The translations under genes were made by a program, and so were the position numbers. Source: Chloroflexota bacterium (GTDB taxonomy: Bacteria; Chloroflexota; UBA6077; SHYK01). From it: a stretch of 35,527 nucleotides of DNA. The DNA is taken from positions 1 through 35,527 of the forward strand of contig DASRDP010000097.1 of the NCBI GenBank assembly GCA_035652535.1, read 5' to 3'. Below, in pieces: positions 14,160 through 21,872 of the stretch. The first letter of the stretch is position 1, and every line of letters begins with the position of its first letter. Under the pieces are notes generated by a model. That model was not told the origin of the DNA. It did no database searches and was given only the letters and a program-made list of their open reading frames with translations.

Positions 14160-15524
14160 TCAGGCAGCTTGGCCGCCGGAGGCCAGGCGCATGAGGTCGG
14201 GGATGCCGCCGCGGCTCACGACAATGGGGCGGAATCCCGCGCGCTCCAGGAGCCCCGCCGCGATGGTCGCCCGGTAGCCGCTGGCACAGGCGACCCACAC
14301 GGGCTCGTCCGGGGAGAGGCCATCCGGAACGCGGTCGACGAGGTCCGGAACATAGGTGTGGAACCCGACGCCCAGGTGTCCTGCGTCCCACTCGCCGGGC
14401 GAGCGCACGTCGAGGATCTGGCGCACCAGTCCCCGGCGGAGGGCATCCGCGGCCTCGGATACATCGACCGTCTTGAAGGCTGCCAGGGACTCCGGGGTCC
14501 TATTCAGAGGGTCGAGGTCCTGCACCACGCCCCGCACGTCGTCGAAGCCGATTCGCGCGAGCTGGACCATCGCCTCGGCGAGATCCTGGCCTGGATCGAG
14601 CACCAGCACGATGGGGCTGCCGAAGGGCAGGATCCAGCCAGCCCAGACGCCAAACTGCTCGTCGAGTTCGATTCCGATCGATCCGGGAATGTGGCCGGCG
14701 GCGAAGCGCTCGCGCGGGCGCGCGTCCACGACCCAGACTCGGTTTGCCAGGGTGCGGACGTCCCGCTCACTGAGGGACGGAACGGTTTGCGCGGGCATTG
14801 GCTGGGGGCCGAGGACGTTGATGGGCCCCATGGCGGCATAGTACGTCGGGTATGGCTGAAGTCCCGCGAGCTGAGCGCGCACGAACTCGGCCGCGTCGCG
14901 GTGAGCGAGCGCCGGATTGAACGCCTTCTCGTGCCCGATGGTCGAGGTGCCCCTCGATGCCAACGAGGCGGAGCAAAAGGACCCCGCGCCATGGGTCGGG
15001 TAGAGCGGCACCTCGTCCGGGAGAGCCGCGAGCCGCTGGAGCGAGCCGAATTGGAGGACGCCGAGCTGGCCGGCGCGCGCAGGCCCCAGGAGATCGGTCC
15101 GGCCCGCTGAACCGGCGAGGAGGCTTCCGCCAGAGAAGAGCGCCACCGGCCGGCGATCGAGCAGAACCAGATAGCTGACGTGCTCGGGCGTATGCCCTGG
15201 TGTGTGGATCGGCCGGATCGTGAGCTGTGCCTCGGCCTCCAGATCCTCGAGGTGGAAGGCTGGCACGTGCTCAAAGGCTGCGCCCGCGGCCGCAGGCAGC
15301 ACGAGCTGGGCCCGACTGCGACGCGCGGCCTCGCGCCCGCCGGAAACGTAATCGTTGTGCAGATGGGTTTCCAGGACGTGCCCGATCCGAATGCCGGCGC
15401 CGTCGGCGAAGTCGATGAACCGATCGACGTCGCGCTGAGGATCGACGAGGATGCCGACGCCCTCATGGGTCAGAAGGTAGGTGGTGTCGCCCAGCCCGGG
15501 GGTGCGAAATGCCGCGATGTCCAT
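14160..15524 (-). CDS. CstB-like persulfide dioxygenase: MBL fold plus two rhodanese domains
   Basis: 454 residues from ATG 15524, with AAGGAG upstream. Domain order equals that of CstB, which oxidises persulfides and transfers sulfur. The MBL domain (1-250) has ETHLHNDYVSGG (His54, His56, Asp58), HTPGHTPEH (His111) and LYPTHGAGSFC. The first rhodanese (about 255-335; VWVVDARPRERFAAGHIPGS) lacks the catalytic Cys, reading VLDPGQD, as in the pseudo-rhodanese of CstB. The second (about 350-450) has ACASGYRA with the active Cys. In the MBL domain, the family's TGD metal-ligand Asp reads SGG (residues 131-133), so the iron site may differ. It is the first gene of the cluster, behind the palindromic promoter 15555-15585, and is cytoplasmic. 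Confidence 0.9.
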   Translation of the reverse strand: MDIAAFRTPGLGDTTYLLTHEGVGILVDPQRDVDRFIDFADGAGIRIGHVLETHLHNDYVSGGREAARRSRAQLVLPAAAGAAFEHVPAFHLEDLEAEAQLTIRPIHTPGHTPEHVSYLVLLDRRPVALFSGGSLLAGSAGRTDLLGPARAGQLGVLQFGSLQRLAALPDEVPLYPTHGAGSFCSASLASRGTSTIGHEKAFNPALAHRDAAEFVRAQLAGLQPYPTYYAAMGPINVLGPQPMPAQTVPSLSERDVRTLANRVWVVDARPRERFAAGHIPGSIGIELDEQFGVWAGWILPFGSPIVLVLDPGQDLAEAMVQLARIGFDDVRGVVQDLDPLNRTPESLAAFKTVDVSEAADALRRGLVRQILDVRSPGEWDAGHLGVGFHTYVPDLVDRVPDGLSPDEPVWVACASGYRATIAAGLLERAGFRPIVVSRGGIPDLMRLASGGQAA

Positions 15525-15554
15525 CGGGACTCCTTGCCGTGAGCTGCTGCGCAG

Positions 15555-15585
15555 ATTATATACCAATACCAGGTATGGGTATAAT
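15555..15585. promoter_or_regulatory. Divergent promoter with 25-bp palindromic operator (CsoR/CstR-type candidate)
   Basis: A near-perfect palindrome spans 15559-15583 and centres on 15571. Its core is ATACCAGGTAT (perfect), flanked by TATACC and GGGTATA. The minus strand has a perfect -10 TATAAT (15560-15555) leading to the CstB-like gene at 15524. The plus strand also has TATAAT at 15580-15585, facing the MmgE/PrpD gene. The palindrome fills the -10/-35 region of both, where a repressor would block both directions. A/T-flanked C-tract/G-tract palindromes are typical of the CsoR family. Confidence 0.7.
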
Positions 15586-15754
15586 CCCGAGATCCCGGGC
15601 AGCGCTGGCGCCGCGCGCTCGAGCCCGGACGCGGAACGGCGAGGACCGCGCGAACGAAGCTCGATGGCAACGGGTGTTCTCTTCTTGCGCACAATGGACC
15701 CGGGGAAAATCAAGAGATAATCGGTCATTCGTTGGGCCGTGTTTGGAGGGGTGG

Positions 15755-17131
15755 ATGAGCGCATCGAGGCAACCCGCGACGCCTGGCGTCACCGTCGCGC
15801 TCGCCGAGTACGCGGCGAGGGTGACGTTCGAGTCCCTGCCGTCCGCCGTTGTCATTGCCGTGAAGCGCCTCATCCTGGATTCGTTGGGGACGGCGCTCGC
15901 GGCGGGGACCATGGGGGATGGGTGCCGCGAGCTGGTAGACATGGCGGTCGCGTGCGGGGGGCGCCCCCAGAGCACGATCCTCGGATTCGACCGCAAGGGT
16001 CCGGCGCCGCTCGTCGCGTTGGCGAACGGCGGGTTGGTCCACGCGCTGAACTATGACGCCGGGGGACCGGGACACTTGGGCGTCGTTGCTCTCGTCGCGC
16101 CGCTGGCCGCTGCGGAATACGTTGGCGGTGTATCGGGCAAAGAGCTGATCGCGGCATCCGCCACCGCGTGCGAAATCACGGCGCGCATGTCCGTCGCGGC
16201 GCACGGGGCGGACATCCGCGGTGAGCTGCCCTGGCTCGCGGGTCAGTTCCTGAGCTACGTGGGGTCGGCCGCCGGCGCTGGACGCGCCCTCCGGTTGTCG
16301 CCCCTCCAGATGCACAGCGCCATCGCGCTCGCCGTCATGCAGGCCGCCGGCACGCGTCAGGTCGTGCTTGACGGCGATCCGCCGGCCAAAGCCGTCTACG
16401 GCGCGTTTCCCAACCAAGGCGGCATGCAGGCGGCGCTCCTGGCCCAGTTGGGGCTCCGCGCCGATTGCGCGGCGCTCGAGGGCAGCGGTGGCTTCTACGC
16501 TGCCTTCCTCGGCGATAGCAGCCGCGCGGCCGGGATCGCCGACGGACTGGGGGATCGCTACGTCCTGGCGGGTGTGCAGTTCAAGGCGTGGCCGACGAGC
16601 GGTGTCGTCGCGCCATACGTCGAAGCTGCCCTGAACCTCCGTCGGACCCACGGTTTGTCCGCGGATGTCGTCGCGCGCGTGGAATTCACCGGTGGAGAGC
16701 GGATGCGCCACTGGTGCGAGCCGCTAGAGGAGCGGCGAGCCCCGGCGAGCGGCGCGACGGCGGCCAACAGCATCTTCTTCGGCATCGCCAATGCGCTCGT
16801 CCACGGTGCAGTGACGCTCGAGCGCTTCTCACCCGCGGGCCTAAGCGACCCGAGCGTGCGCCGCCTCATGGCGCGGACTGAGTACACGGTGAACGCGGAC
16901 CCGTCGGAGCACGCGGCGCTGCGTGTCTGGACGACGCGCGGGCCCGCGGTTGAGGCGCCGGTGGCGGCGAGCGCGAGCCCCGTGACCGAAGCCCAGCTCG
17001 TCGCCAAATTCGTCGACTGTGCGCGGTATGCGCCGCGCCCGATGGAAGCGGACCGGGTGCAGCGGCTCGTGGAGCTGGTTCTGGACCTCGAAGCAGTGGC
17101 CGACGTCAGATCTCTGACGGAGCGTCTCTAG
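15755..17131 (+). CDS. MmgE/PrpD family protein (2-methylcitrate dehydratase-like)
   Basis: 458 residues from ATG 15755, with GGAGGGG upstream. The N-terminal helical domain has VKRLILDSLGTALAAG and ANGGLVHALNYDAGG, the block where PrpD proteins carry the HxxDFDD-type motif. The middle has EITARMSVAAHG and SPLQMHSAIALAVMQAAG. The C-terminal domain includes VQFKAWPTSG. PrpD dehydrates 2-methylcitrate, but this broad family includes members with other substrates such as cis-aconitate decarboxylase. The usual motif is degenerate here (NYDAGG), so substrate and activity are unclear. No other methylcitrate-cycle gene is present. It is divergent from the sulfur cluster across the shared promoter. 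Confidence 0.85.
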   Translation: MSASRQPATPGVTVALAEYAARVTFESLPSAVVIAVKRLILDSLGTALAAGTMGDGCRELVDMAVACGGRPQSTILGFDRKGPAPLVALANGGLVHALNYDAGGPGHLGVVALVAPLAAAEYVGGVSGKELIAASATACEITARMSVAAHGADIRGELPWLAGQFLSYVGSAAGAGRALRLSPLQMHSAIALAVMQAAGTRQVVLDGDPPAKAVYGAFPNQGGMQAALLAQLGLRADCAALEGSGGFYAAFLGDSSRAAGIADGLGDRYVLAGVQFKAWPTSGVVAPYVEAALNLRRTHGLSADVVARVEFTGGERMRHWCEPLEERRAPASGATAANSIFFGIANALVHGAVTLERFSPAGLSDPSVRRLMARTEYTVNADPSEHAALRVWTTRGPAVEAPVAASASPVTEAQLVAKFVDCARYAPRPMEADRVQRLVELVLDLEAVADVRSLTERL

Positions 17132-17152
17132 TCTTCGGTGTCGGTTCTACGC

Positions 17153-17572
17153 TCACGAAGCCTTCCGCCGCGGCTCCTCCGCCGCCACCGATCCGCCGTC
17201 CCCCGGCTCGTTCGGCGTAGCTCGCGCCCGAATCGCCTCGAACTGCTCCTGGAGGCGCTTCAGATCCTCGTCGGTCAGCTCCTCCAGGTTGACCAGGTTG
17301 GTTCGGGCACCGGTCACCGCGCGCAATAGTTCGTCGAGCTTGAGCTGCATCGCCCGCGTGTCGCGGTTCTGCGAGTTCTGGATCATGAACACCATCAAAA
17401 ACGTGACGATCGTGGTCCCGGTGTTGATGACCAGCTGCCAGGTGTCGGAGAAGGCAAAGACGGGACCCGTCACCGCCCATGCGACGACGACCGCAACCGC
17501 GAAAATGAACGCGCCGGGCGAGCCCGTCGCTTCCGCCATGAACTGGGCAAATTCGCGAAATCGCTCGTTCAT
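17153..17572 (-). CDS. Low-affinity iron permease family small membrane protein
   Basis: 139 residues from ATG 17572, with GAGGAA about 11 nt upstream. The N-terminal part matches the PF04120-type pattern: FAQFMAEATGSPGAF, two transmembrane segments at about 21-40 and 46-65, and the conserved TWQLVINTGTTIVTFLMVF and IQNSQNRDTRAMQLKLDELL blocks. A cytoplasmic helix with LVNLEELTDEDLKRLQEQF follows, then a hydrophilic tail. Despite the name, iron transport is not demonstrated for most bacterial members. Convergent with MmgE/PrpD (21 bp) and divergent from the DUF2905 gene; a palindrome lies between them. Confidence 0.9.
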   Translation of the reverse strand: MNERFREFAQFMAEATGSPGAFIFAVAVVVAWAVTGPVFAFSDTWQLVINTGTTIVTFLMVFMIQNSQNRDTRAMQLKLDELLRAVTGARTNLVNLEELTDEDLKRLQEQFEAIRARATPNEPGDGGSVAAEEPRRKAS

Positions 17573-17619
17573 ACCATTCGATTCCTCGGACCGATTCCTC
17601 GCGCGCCCTTTTTTCCACT

Positions 17620-17629
17620 ATACCGGTAT
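17620..17629. promoter_or_regulatory. ATACCGGTAT palindrome between divergent membrane-protein genes
   Basis: A perfect 10-bp palindrome sharing both half-sites (ATACC/GGTAT) with the core of the operator at 15566-15576, but with no central base. It lies 48 bp before the iron-permease-like gene and overlaps the DUF2905 start codon. Confidence 0.4.
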
Positions 17630-17900
17630 GGAAGATGCGGGAGTGTGGGGAGTGGTGGTGGAAAATCCCGGCTTGCTGGATCTCGGTCGCGTTCTAATCA
17701 TCGCTGGCGGGCTGCTCGTCCTCATCGGCGTCGCCATCGTCCTGGCGCCGCGCATCCCGTTTCTCGGACGGCTGCCGGGCGACATCCTCTTTCAGCGCGA
17801 TGGGGTCACCATCGCCATTCCGCTGGCCACGTCCATCCTGCTCAGTCTCGTCTTGACGGTCCTCCTGAACCTCCTGGCGCGCATCTTCAACCGATCATGA
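17628..17900 (+). CDS. DUF2905 family small membrane protein
   Basis: 90 residues from ATG 17628; a downstream GTG is also possible. DUF2905 proteins are about 70 residues with two transmembrane helices separated by a short conserved loop. Here the first helix includes DLGRVLIIAGGLLVLIG, the loop is PRIPFLGRLPGDILFQRDG, and the second helix follows to the C-terminus. The LPGDI motif is the family signature. Function unknown. The start overlaps the palindrome at 17620-17629, so a repressor there would affect both divergent genes. Confidence 0.85.
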   Translation: MEDAGVWGVVVENPGLLDLGRVLIIAGGLLVLIGVAIVLAPRIPFLGRLPGDILFQRDGVTIAIPLATSILLSLVLTVLLNLLARIFNRS

Positions 17901-18058
17901 CACGCACGCGTCCCGGCCTGGCTTGGGTACTCCCGCGCGCCTCCGCTACCATGACTCCCGAAGGGGCGACGGGCTATTCACCGTCACCTCGTGAAATGCG
18001 CCCCGGGACCTCGACGTACCCAGCCGTTCCATTCCAGCAGGACGATCGGAGGATTGAC

Positions 18059-18760
18059 GTGCCCGAGCCAAGCATCGACGCGCTTCGCGAACAGATCACG
18101 GCATGCACCCGAATGCTGGTGATGCAAGAGATCATGGACTACAGTGGCCACGTCAGCGCGCGGATCCCGGGGACCGATCGCATGTTGATCCAGCCCCGTG
18201 ACACGAGCCGCGCGGTGCTGAAGCCCGTCGATCTGCTCGTGGTTGATCTCGATGGCAACCTCTTGGAAGGCGAGGGGCCCGCTCCCTCTGAGACTGCGCT
18301 CCACCGTTGGGTGTACCGCTCGCGCCCGGACGTCGCCGCCGTGTGCCACGGCCATCCCGCCATGTCGACGCTTTTCACGGTTGTCGACCGACCGATGGTT
18401 GCCGTCCGCAATTTCGCGTACCGGTTCATGGGCACGCCGATCCACGCCGATACGACCCACATCCGCACCGACGAGCAAGGGCGGGCGGTGGCCCGGACCC
18501 TGGGTCAGCACCGAGCGTGCCTGCTTCGCGCACATGGCACCGTCCTGGCCGCCCACAGCGTGCCGGAGCTGTTCATGGATTGCCTGGAGCTGGAGGAGAA
18601 CGCCCGGAGCCTTGCCCTCGCCACCGGGCTCGGCGCCCTCTCCCCCATCTCGGATCCGGAAGCCGCGGAGCTGGAGGTCTCGTTCGGCAAGAACGACTAC
18701 CGGGTCAGCAAAATCTGGGAGCACTATCTTCAGAAGGGGGCAGCCGCGGGCGTGATCTGA
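18059..18760 (+). CDS. Class II aldolase/adducin family protein
   Basis: 233 residues from GTG 18059, chosen because GGAGG is 6 nt upstream. The class II aldolase fold uses a zinc site formed by His residues: CHGHPAM (His97 and His99) and LLRAHGTVL. Other family blocks are YSGHVSARIPGTDRMLIQP at the N-terminus and the GPAPSETALHRWVYRSRPD segment with the catalytic Glu78. Members cleave sugar-1-phosphates such as fuculose-1-P or ribulose-5-P, and some decarboxylate. Here the substrate is unknown. The gene sits 75 bp before an aldehyde dehydrogenase on the same strand, which could oxidise an aldehyde product. No signal peptide. Confidence 0.9.
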   Translation: MPEPSIDALREQITACTRMLVMQEIMDYSGHVSARIPGTDRMLIQPRDTSRAVLKPVDLLVVDLDGNLLEGEGPAPSETALHRWVYRSRPDVAAVCHGHPAMSTLFTVVDRPMVAVRNFAYRFMGTPIHADTTHIRTDEQGRAVARTLGQHRACLLRAHGTVLAAHSVPELFMDCLELEENARSLALATGLGALSPISDPEAAELEVSFGKNDYRVSKIWEHYLQKGAAAGVI

Positions 18761-18835
18761 TGCCCCGATCGCGAACCGAGCCGGGCGCGCGACCGCGGCA
18801 TTTGGGCGACAATAAGAGAAAAAGGGGACGACGCC

Positions 18836-20227
18836 ATGGCCATGCAGTCGATCAATCCCGCCACGGGCGAGGTCCTCGCCACCTTCGAGGAACATTCGGA
18901 CGCGCAGGTTGACGCGATCCTGACCGAGGTGGCGCGCGAGTATCCGAACTGGCGCAACCGCTCGTTCCGCGATCGGGGGGCGGCGATGATGCGGGCCGGG
19001 GACTACCTGCGCGCCCAGAAGGCGCGCTTCGCGCAGCTCATCACCGTCGAGATGGGCAAGCCCATCGTCCAGGCCGAGGGTGAGATCGAGAAGTGCGCGT
19101 GGGCGTGCGACTACTACGCCGAGCACGCCGCCGAGTACCTCGCGGATCGACCCGTTGCGACCACCGCGCGCGACAGCTATGTTGCCTTCGATCCGCTGGG
19201 GCCGATTCTGGCGGTCATGCCGTGGAACTTTCCCTTCTGGCAGGTGTTTCGCTTCGCCGCGCCGACGCTCATGGCGGGAAACGTGGCGGTCCTCAAACAC
19301 GCCTCCAACGTCCCGCAGTGCGCGCTCGCCATCGAGGAGGTGTTTCAGGAGACCGGGTTCCCCGCCGGGGTATTCCGAACGCTGCTCGTCTCGAGCCGCT
19401 CGGTGGAGCGGATCATCGCCGACGATCGGATTCGTGGGGTCTCCCTCACCGGCAGCGACGTCGCCGGCGCGACGGTCGCGGAAGTCGCCGGGCGCCATCT
19501 GAAGAAATCGGTGCTGGAGCTGGGCGGATCGGACCCCTTCATCGTGCTTCGCGACGCCGACCTCGACGCGGCAATCGACGTTGGGACGACCGCTCGCTAT
19601 CAGAACACGGGCCAGAGCTGCATCGCTGCCAAGCGATTCATCGTTGAGGAGGCGATCGCCGACGAGTTCGAGCGTCGATATACGGACGCGGTTGCTCGCA
19701 TGCGCGTCGGTGACCCGCTCGCCCGCGACACCCAGATCGGGCCGCTGGCACGGCCGGACCTGGTGGACAATCTCCACGCGCAGGTTCGCCAGTCGGTCTC
19801 GATGGGCGCGAAGGTGCTGCTGGGCGGCGACCGCATGGATGGGCGGGGCAACTTCTTCCAGCCGACGATCCTGTCGAACGTCGGTCGCGGCATGCCGGCC
19901 GCCAGCCAGGAGACGTTCGGCCCCGCCGCGGCGTTGATGCGGGCGCGGGACGCCGATGAGGCGGTCGCCCTCGCGAACGACACCCAGTTCGGGCTCGGCG
20001 CGGCTCTCTGGACCCGCGACGTGGCGCGCGCTCGGGAGATGGCCCGCCGCATCGAAGCTGGATCGGTGTTCATCAACGGGCTCGTCGCATCGGACCCGCG
20101 GCTTCCCTTCGGGGGCGTGAAGCGGAGCGGATTTGGGCGCGAGCTGAGCGATTTCGGCATCCACGAGTTCGTGAACGTCAAGACGATCTGGATCGGCCCA
20201 CCGGCCCCACCCCCGGTCCCGAGGTAA
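18836..20227 (+). CDS. NAD(P)-dependent succinate-semialdehyde-type aldehyde dehydrogenase
   Basis: 463 residues, typical for GabD/Sad-type enzymes that oxidise succinate semialdehyde to succinate. Starts MQSINPATGEVL. Catalytic residues are visible: Asn131 in MPWNFPFWQ, Glu228 in LELGGSDPF, and Cys262 in QNTGQSCIAAKRFIV, a block that closely follows the succinate-semialdehyde dehydrogenase subgroup. The C-terminus has LPFGGVKRSGFGRELSDFGI. AAAGGGG lies upstream of the ATG at 18836. A DUF488 gene starts only 5 bp after the stop, so the two are probably cotranscribed. The exact aldehyde is inferred from subgroup similarity, not proven. Confidence 0.92.
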   Translation: MAMQSINPATGEVLATFEEHSDAQVDAILTEVAREYPNWRNRSFRDRGAAMMRAGDYLRAQKARFAQLITVEMGKPIVQAEGEIEKCAWACDYYAEHAAEYLADRPVATTARDSYVAFDPLGPILAVMPWNFPFWQVFRFAAPTLMAGNVAVLKHASNVPQCALAIEEVFQETGFPAGVFRTLLVSSRSVERIIADDRIRGVSLTGSDVAGATVAEVAGRHLKKSVLELGGSDPFIVLRDADLDAAIDVGTTARYQNTGQSCIAAKRFIVEEAIADEFERRYTDAVARMRVGDPLARDTQIGPLARPDLVDNLHAQVRQSVSMGAKVLLGGDRMDGRGNFFQPTILSNVGRGMPAASQETFGPAAALMRARDADEAVALANDTQFGLGAALWTRDVARAREMARRIEAGSVFINGLVASDPRLPFGGVKRSGFGRELSDFGIHEFVNVKTIWIGPPAPPPVPR

Positions 20228-20232
20228 GCGGA

Positions 20233-20604
20233 ATGAGCGTTCGCCTCCGTCGCATCTACGAGCCACCCGAGCCGGACGATGGCGTCCGGATCCTCGTCGA
20301 CCGGCTGTGGCCGCGAGGGCTCAAGAAAGAGGACGCGCATATCGACGCCTGGCTGCGCGACGTGGCGCCCAGCAGCGACCTCCGTCGCTGGTTCGGCCAC
20401 GACGCGGGCCGGTGGAGCGACTTTCGCGCGCGATATCGCGCCGAGCTGCAGGAGCCCGAGCGCGCAGCGGATCTCCAGCGGCTCGTCGACGAAGCGCGAA
20501 AGGGTCCGGTTACGATCCTCTGCGCAGCCCACGATCTGGAGCAGAGCAATGGCGCGGTGATCCGCGACCTGATCGCCGAGCGATTGGGCCAGCCCGCGGC
20601 GTAG
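20233..20604 (+). CDS. DUF488 family protein (YeaO-like)
   Basis: 123 residues, the usual size. Family signature: RRIYEPPEPDDGVRILVDR, then LWPRGLKKEDAHIDAWL, RDVAPSSDLRRWFGHD and WSDFRARYRAEL, with the C-terminal GPVTILCAAHDLEQSNG segment. The function of this family is not established; heavy-metal or stress roles have been proposed. ATG 20233 is 5 bp after the aldehyde dehydrogenase stop and GGTAAGCGGA lies just upstream, so translation is probably coupled. Confidence 0.93.
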   Translation: MSVRLRRIYEPPEPDDGVRILVDRLWPRGLKKEDAHIDAWLRDVAPSSDLRRWFGHDAGRWSDFRARYRAELQEPERAADLQRLVDEARKGPVTILCAAHDLEQSNGAVIRDLIAERLGQPAA

Positions 20605-20662
20605 AATCACGCGTCGCGCTCTGGTGCGCGGCGTCCCCATCTCGCGCTCCGGAGCAAAGGGC

Positions 20663-21679
20663 GTGCGTTTTCACATGCATCTTCTGCCGACCTATTTCCC
20701 GGATCGGATGAGCCCGTTCGAGGGCTATTACCGCGAGGTGCTGGAGGAGGTCGCGCTGGCTGAGGAGCTGGGGTGGGAGTGCTTCTGGTTCACCGAGCAC
20801 CACTTCCTCCCGTACGGAGGCGCCATCCCCAATCCCGCCGGATTCCTCTCGGCGGCGGCCGCTCGAACCTCCACGATCCGGCTGGGATCGGCCATCTCGA
20901 TCCTTCCGCTCCACCACGCCGTCCAGATCGCCGAGGACTACGCCATGGTGGATGCCATCTCGGGCGGTCGACTGGAGTTCGGCATTGGCCTCGGGAATAC
21001 GGCGATCGACTTCCAGGTCTTCGGCGTCGACCGGGAGGAGAGCCGCGCGCGCTTCGAGGAATCTATCGAGATCATCCTGAAAGCCTGGACTCGCGACCGT
21101 TGGAGTCACGACGGCGCGTTCTGGCAGATGCAGGACGTGTCGGTCTTCCCACGGCCGGTCCAGCAGCCCCATCCGCCCATCTGGGTCGCGGGTGTCTCGC
21201 CCGAGTCCCTGGGGTGGGCCGGACGCCATGGCTGCAACATCATGACTGTCGCGCACTCGTTTCCGCCCGAGGCCTATGTGCCCGGAATCGCGGCCTGGCG
21301 CGCGGGCATCGAAGAAACCGGGAGCGACCCGCGAAACTTTCACTGCAAGCTGCATCTTCGCGTCTGGGTCGACGAGGACTCGGAGCGCGCGCGGACCGTG
21401 GCTGAGGCGGCGATCGCGCAGTACGAGCACGTCGCCACTGTGGGACGCGAGCGGCGGATCCCCAAGCCGCCCGGCCCCTACGACTGGGCAGGGATGCTGG
21501 CGAGCGGGCGAAACGCGTACGGCACGCCGGAGGAGTGCATTCGCGCTATCCAGAACACGCTGCGCAACTACGAGTTCGACATCCTGAGCACCACCTTCAA
21601 CTACGGTGGGATCCCCCACGACCAGGTCATGGCCGCAATGCGGCTCTTCGCACGCGAAGTAATGCCCGCATTCGCTTAG
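20663..21679 (+). CDS. LLM-class (luciferase-like) flavin-dependent oxidoreductase
   Basis: 338 residues from GTG 20663 with GGAG 8 nt upstream; ATG 20675 is an alternative. Family blocks are WECFWFTEHHFLPYGGAIPN, RTSTIRLGSAISILPLHH, the AMVDAISGGRLEFGIGLG strand and QQPHPPIWVAGVSPES. The EHH motif and the GRLEFGIG turn bind the reduced flavin or substrate in this superfamily. It is only distantly similar to the paralogue at 4685-5764, so the two probably act on different compounds. It may be cotranscribed with the aldehyde dehydrogenase/DUF488 pair, 58 bp downstream of DUF488. Flavin-dependent monooxygenation or dehydrogenation of an unknown substrate is inferred. Confidence 0.92.
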   Translation: MRFHMHLLPTYFPDRMSPFEGYYREVLEEVALAEELGWECFWFTEHHFLPYGGAIPNPAGFLSAAAARTSTIRLGSAISILPLHHAVQIAEDYAMVDAISGGRLEFGIGLGNTAIDFQVFGVDREESRARFEESIEIILKAWTRDRWSHDGAFWQMQDVSVFPRPVQQPHPPIWVAGVSPESLGWAGRHGCNIMTVAHSFPPEAYVPGIAAWRAGIEETGSDPRNFHCKLHLRVWVDEDSERARTVAEAAIAQYEHVATVGRERRIPKPPGPYDWAGMLASGRNAYGTPEECIRAIQNTLRNYEFDILSTTFNYGGIPHDQVMAAMRLFAREVMPAFA

Positions 21680-21727
21680 GCGCACGCTCGCCAGTGGCCG
21701 AGTCTGCGCGTTCGTATAGCAGCGTTC

Positions 21728-21767
21728 CCTTTCAGAAGACGGATTGCTTTGTTTCATTGCTGAAAGG
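21728..21767 (+). promoter_or_regulatory. Long-loop inverted repeat upstream of the HtrA gene
   Basis: CCTTTCAG (21728-21735) is exactly complementary to CTGAAAGG (21760-21767), with a 24-nt AT-richer loop. It lies about 105 bp upstream of the protease start in a 193-bp gap. It might be an operator pair, a leader hairpin, or the end of the preceding transcript. Confidence 0.3.
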
Positions 21768-21872
21768 AGAATGCAAGAAGAGTGCAAAGTCGCCGCCAAA
21801 GTCGCCAACTCTGCTGAACAATTAGAGTGGAGTCCAGTTTACGGGTTCGAAAGTCTCTCGTGGGGGGACGAC

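Noticed and set aside
14160-15524. Glyoxalase II assignment for the MBL protein
   Set aside because: The two fused rhodanese domains and THLHNDYVSGG motif fit persulfide dioxygenase/CstB better.
17984-20266. Open frame of 760 codons on minus, antisense to the aldolase and aldehyde dehydrogenase genes
   Set aside because: Product is Arg/His-rich with no motifs, while the plus-strand genes have intact catalytic residues.
21830-21860. tRNA-like GGGTTCGAAA stretch
   Set aside because: No acceptor, D or anticodon arm can be folded around it.
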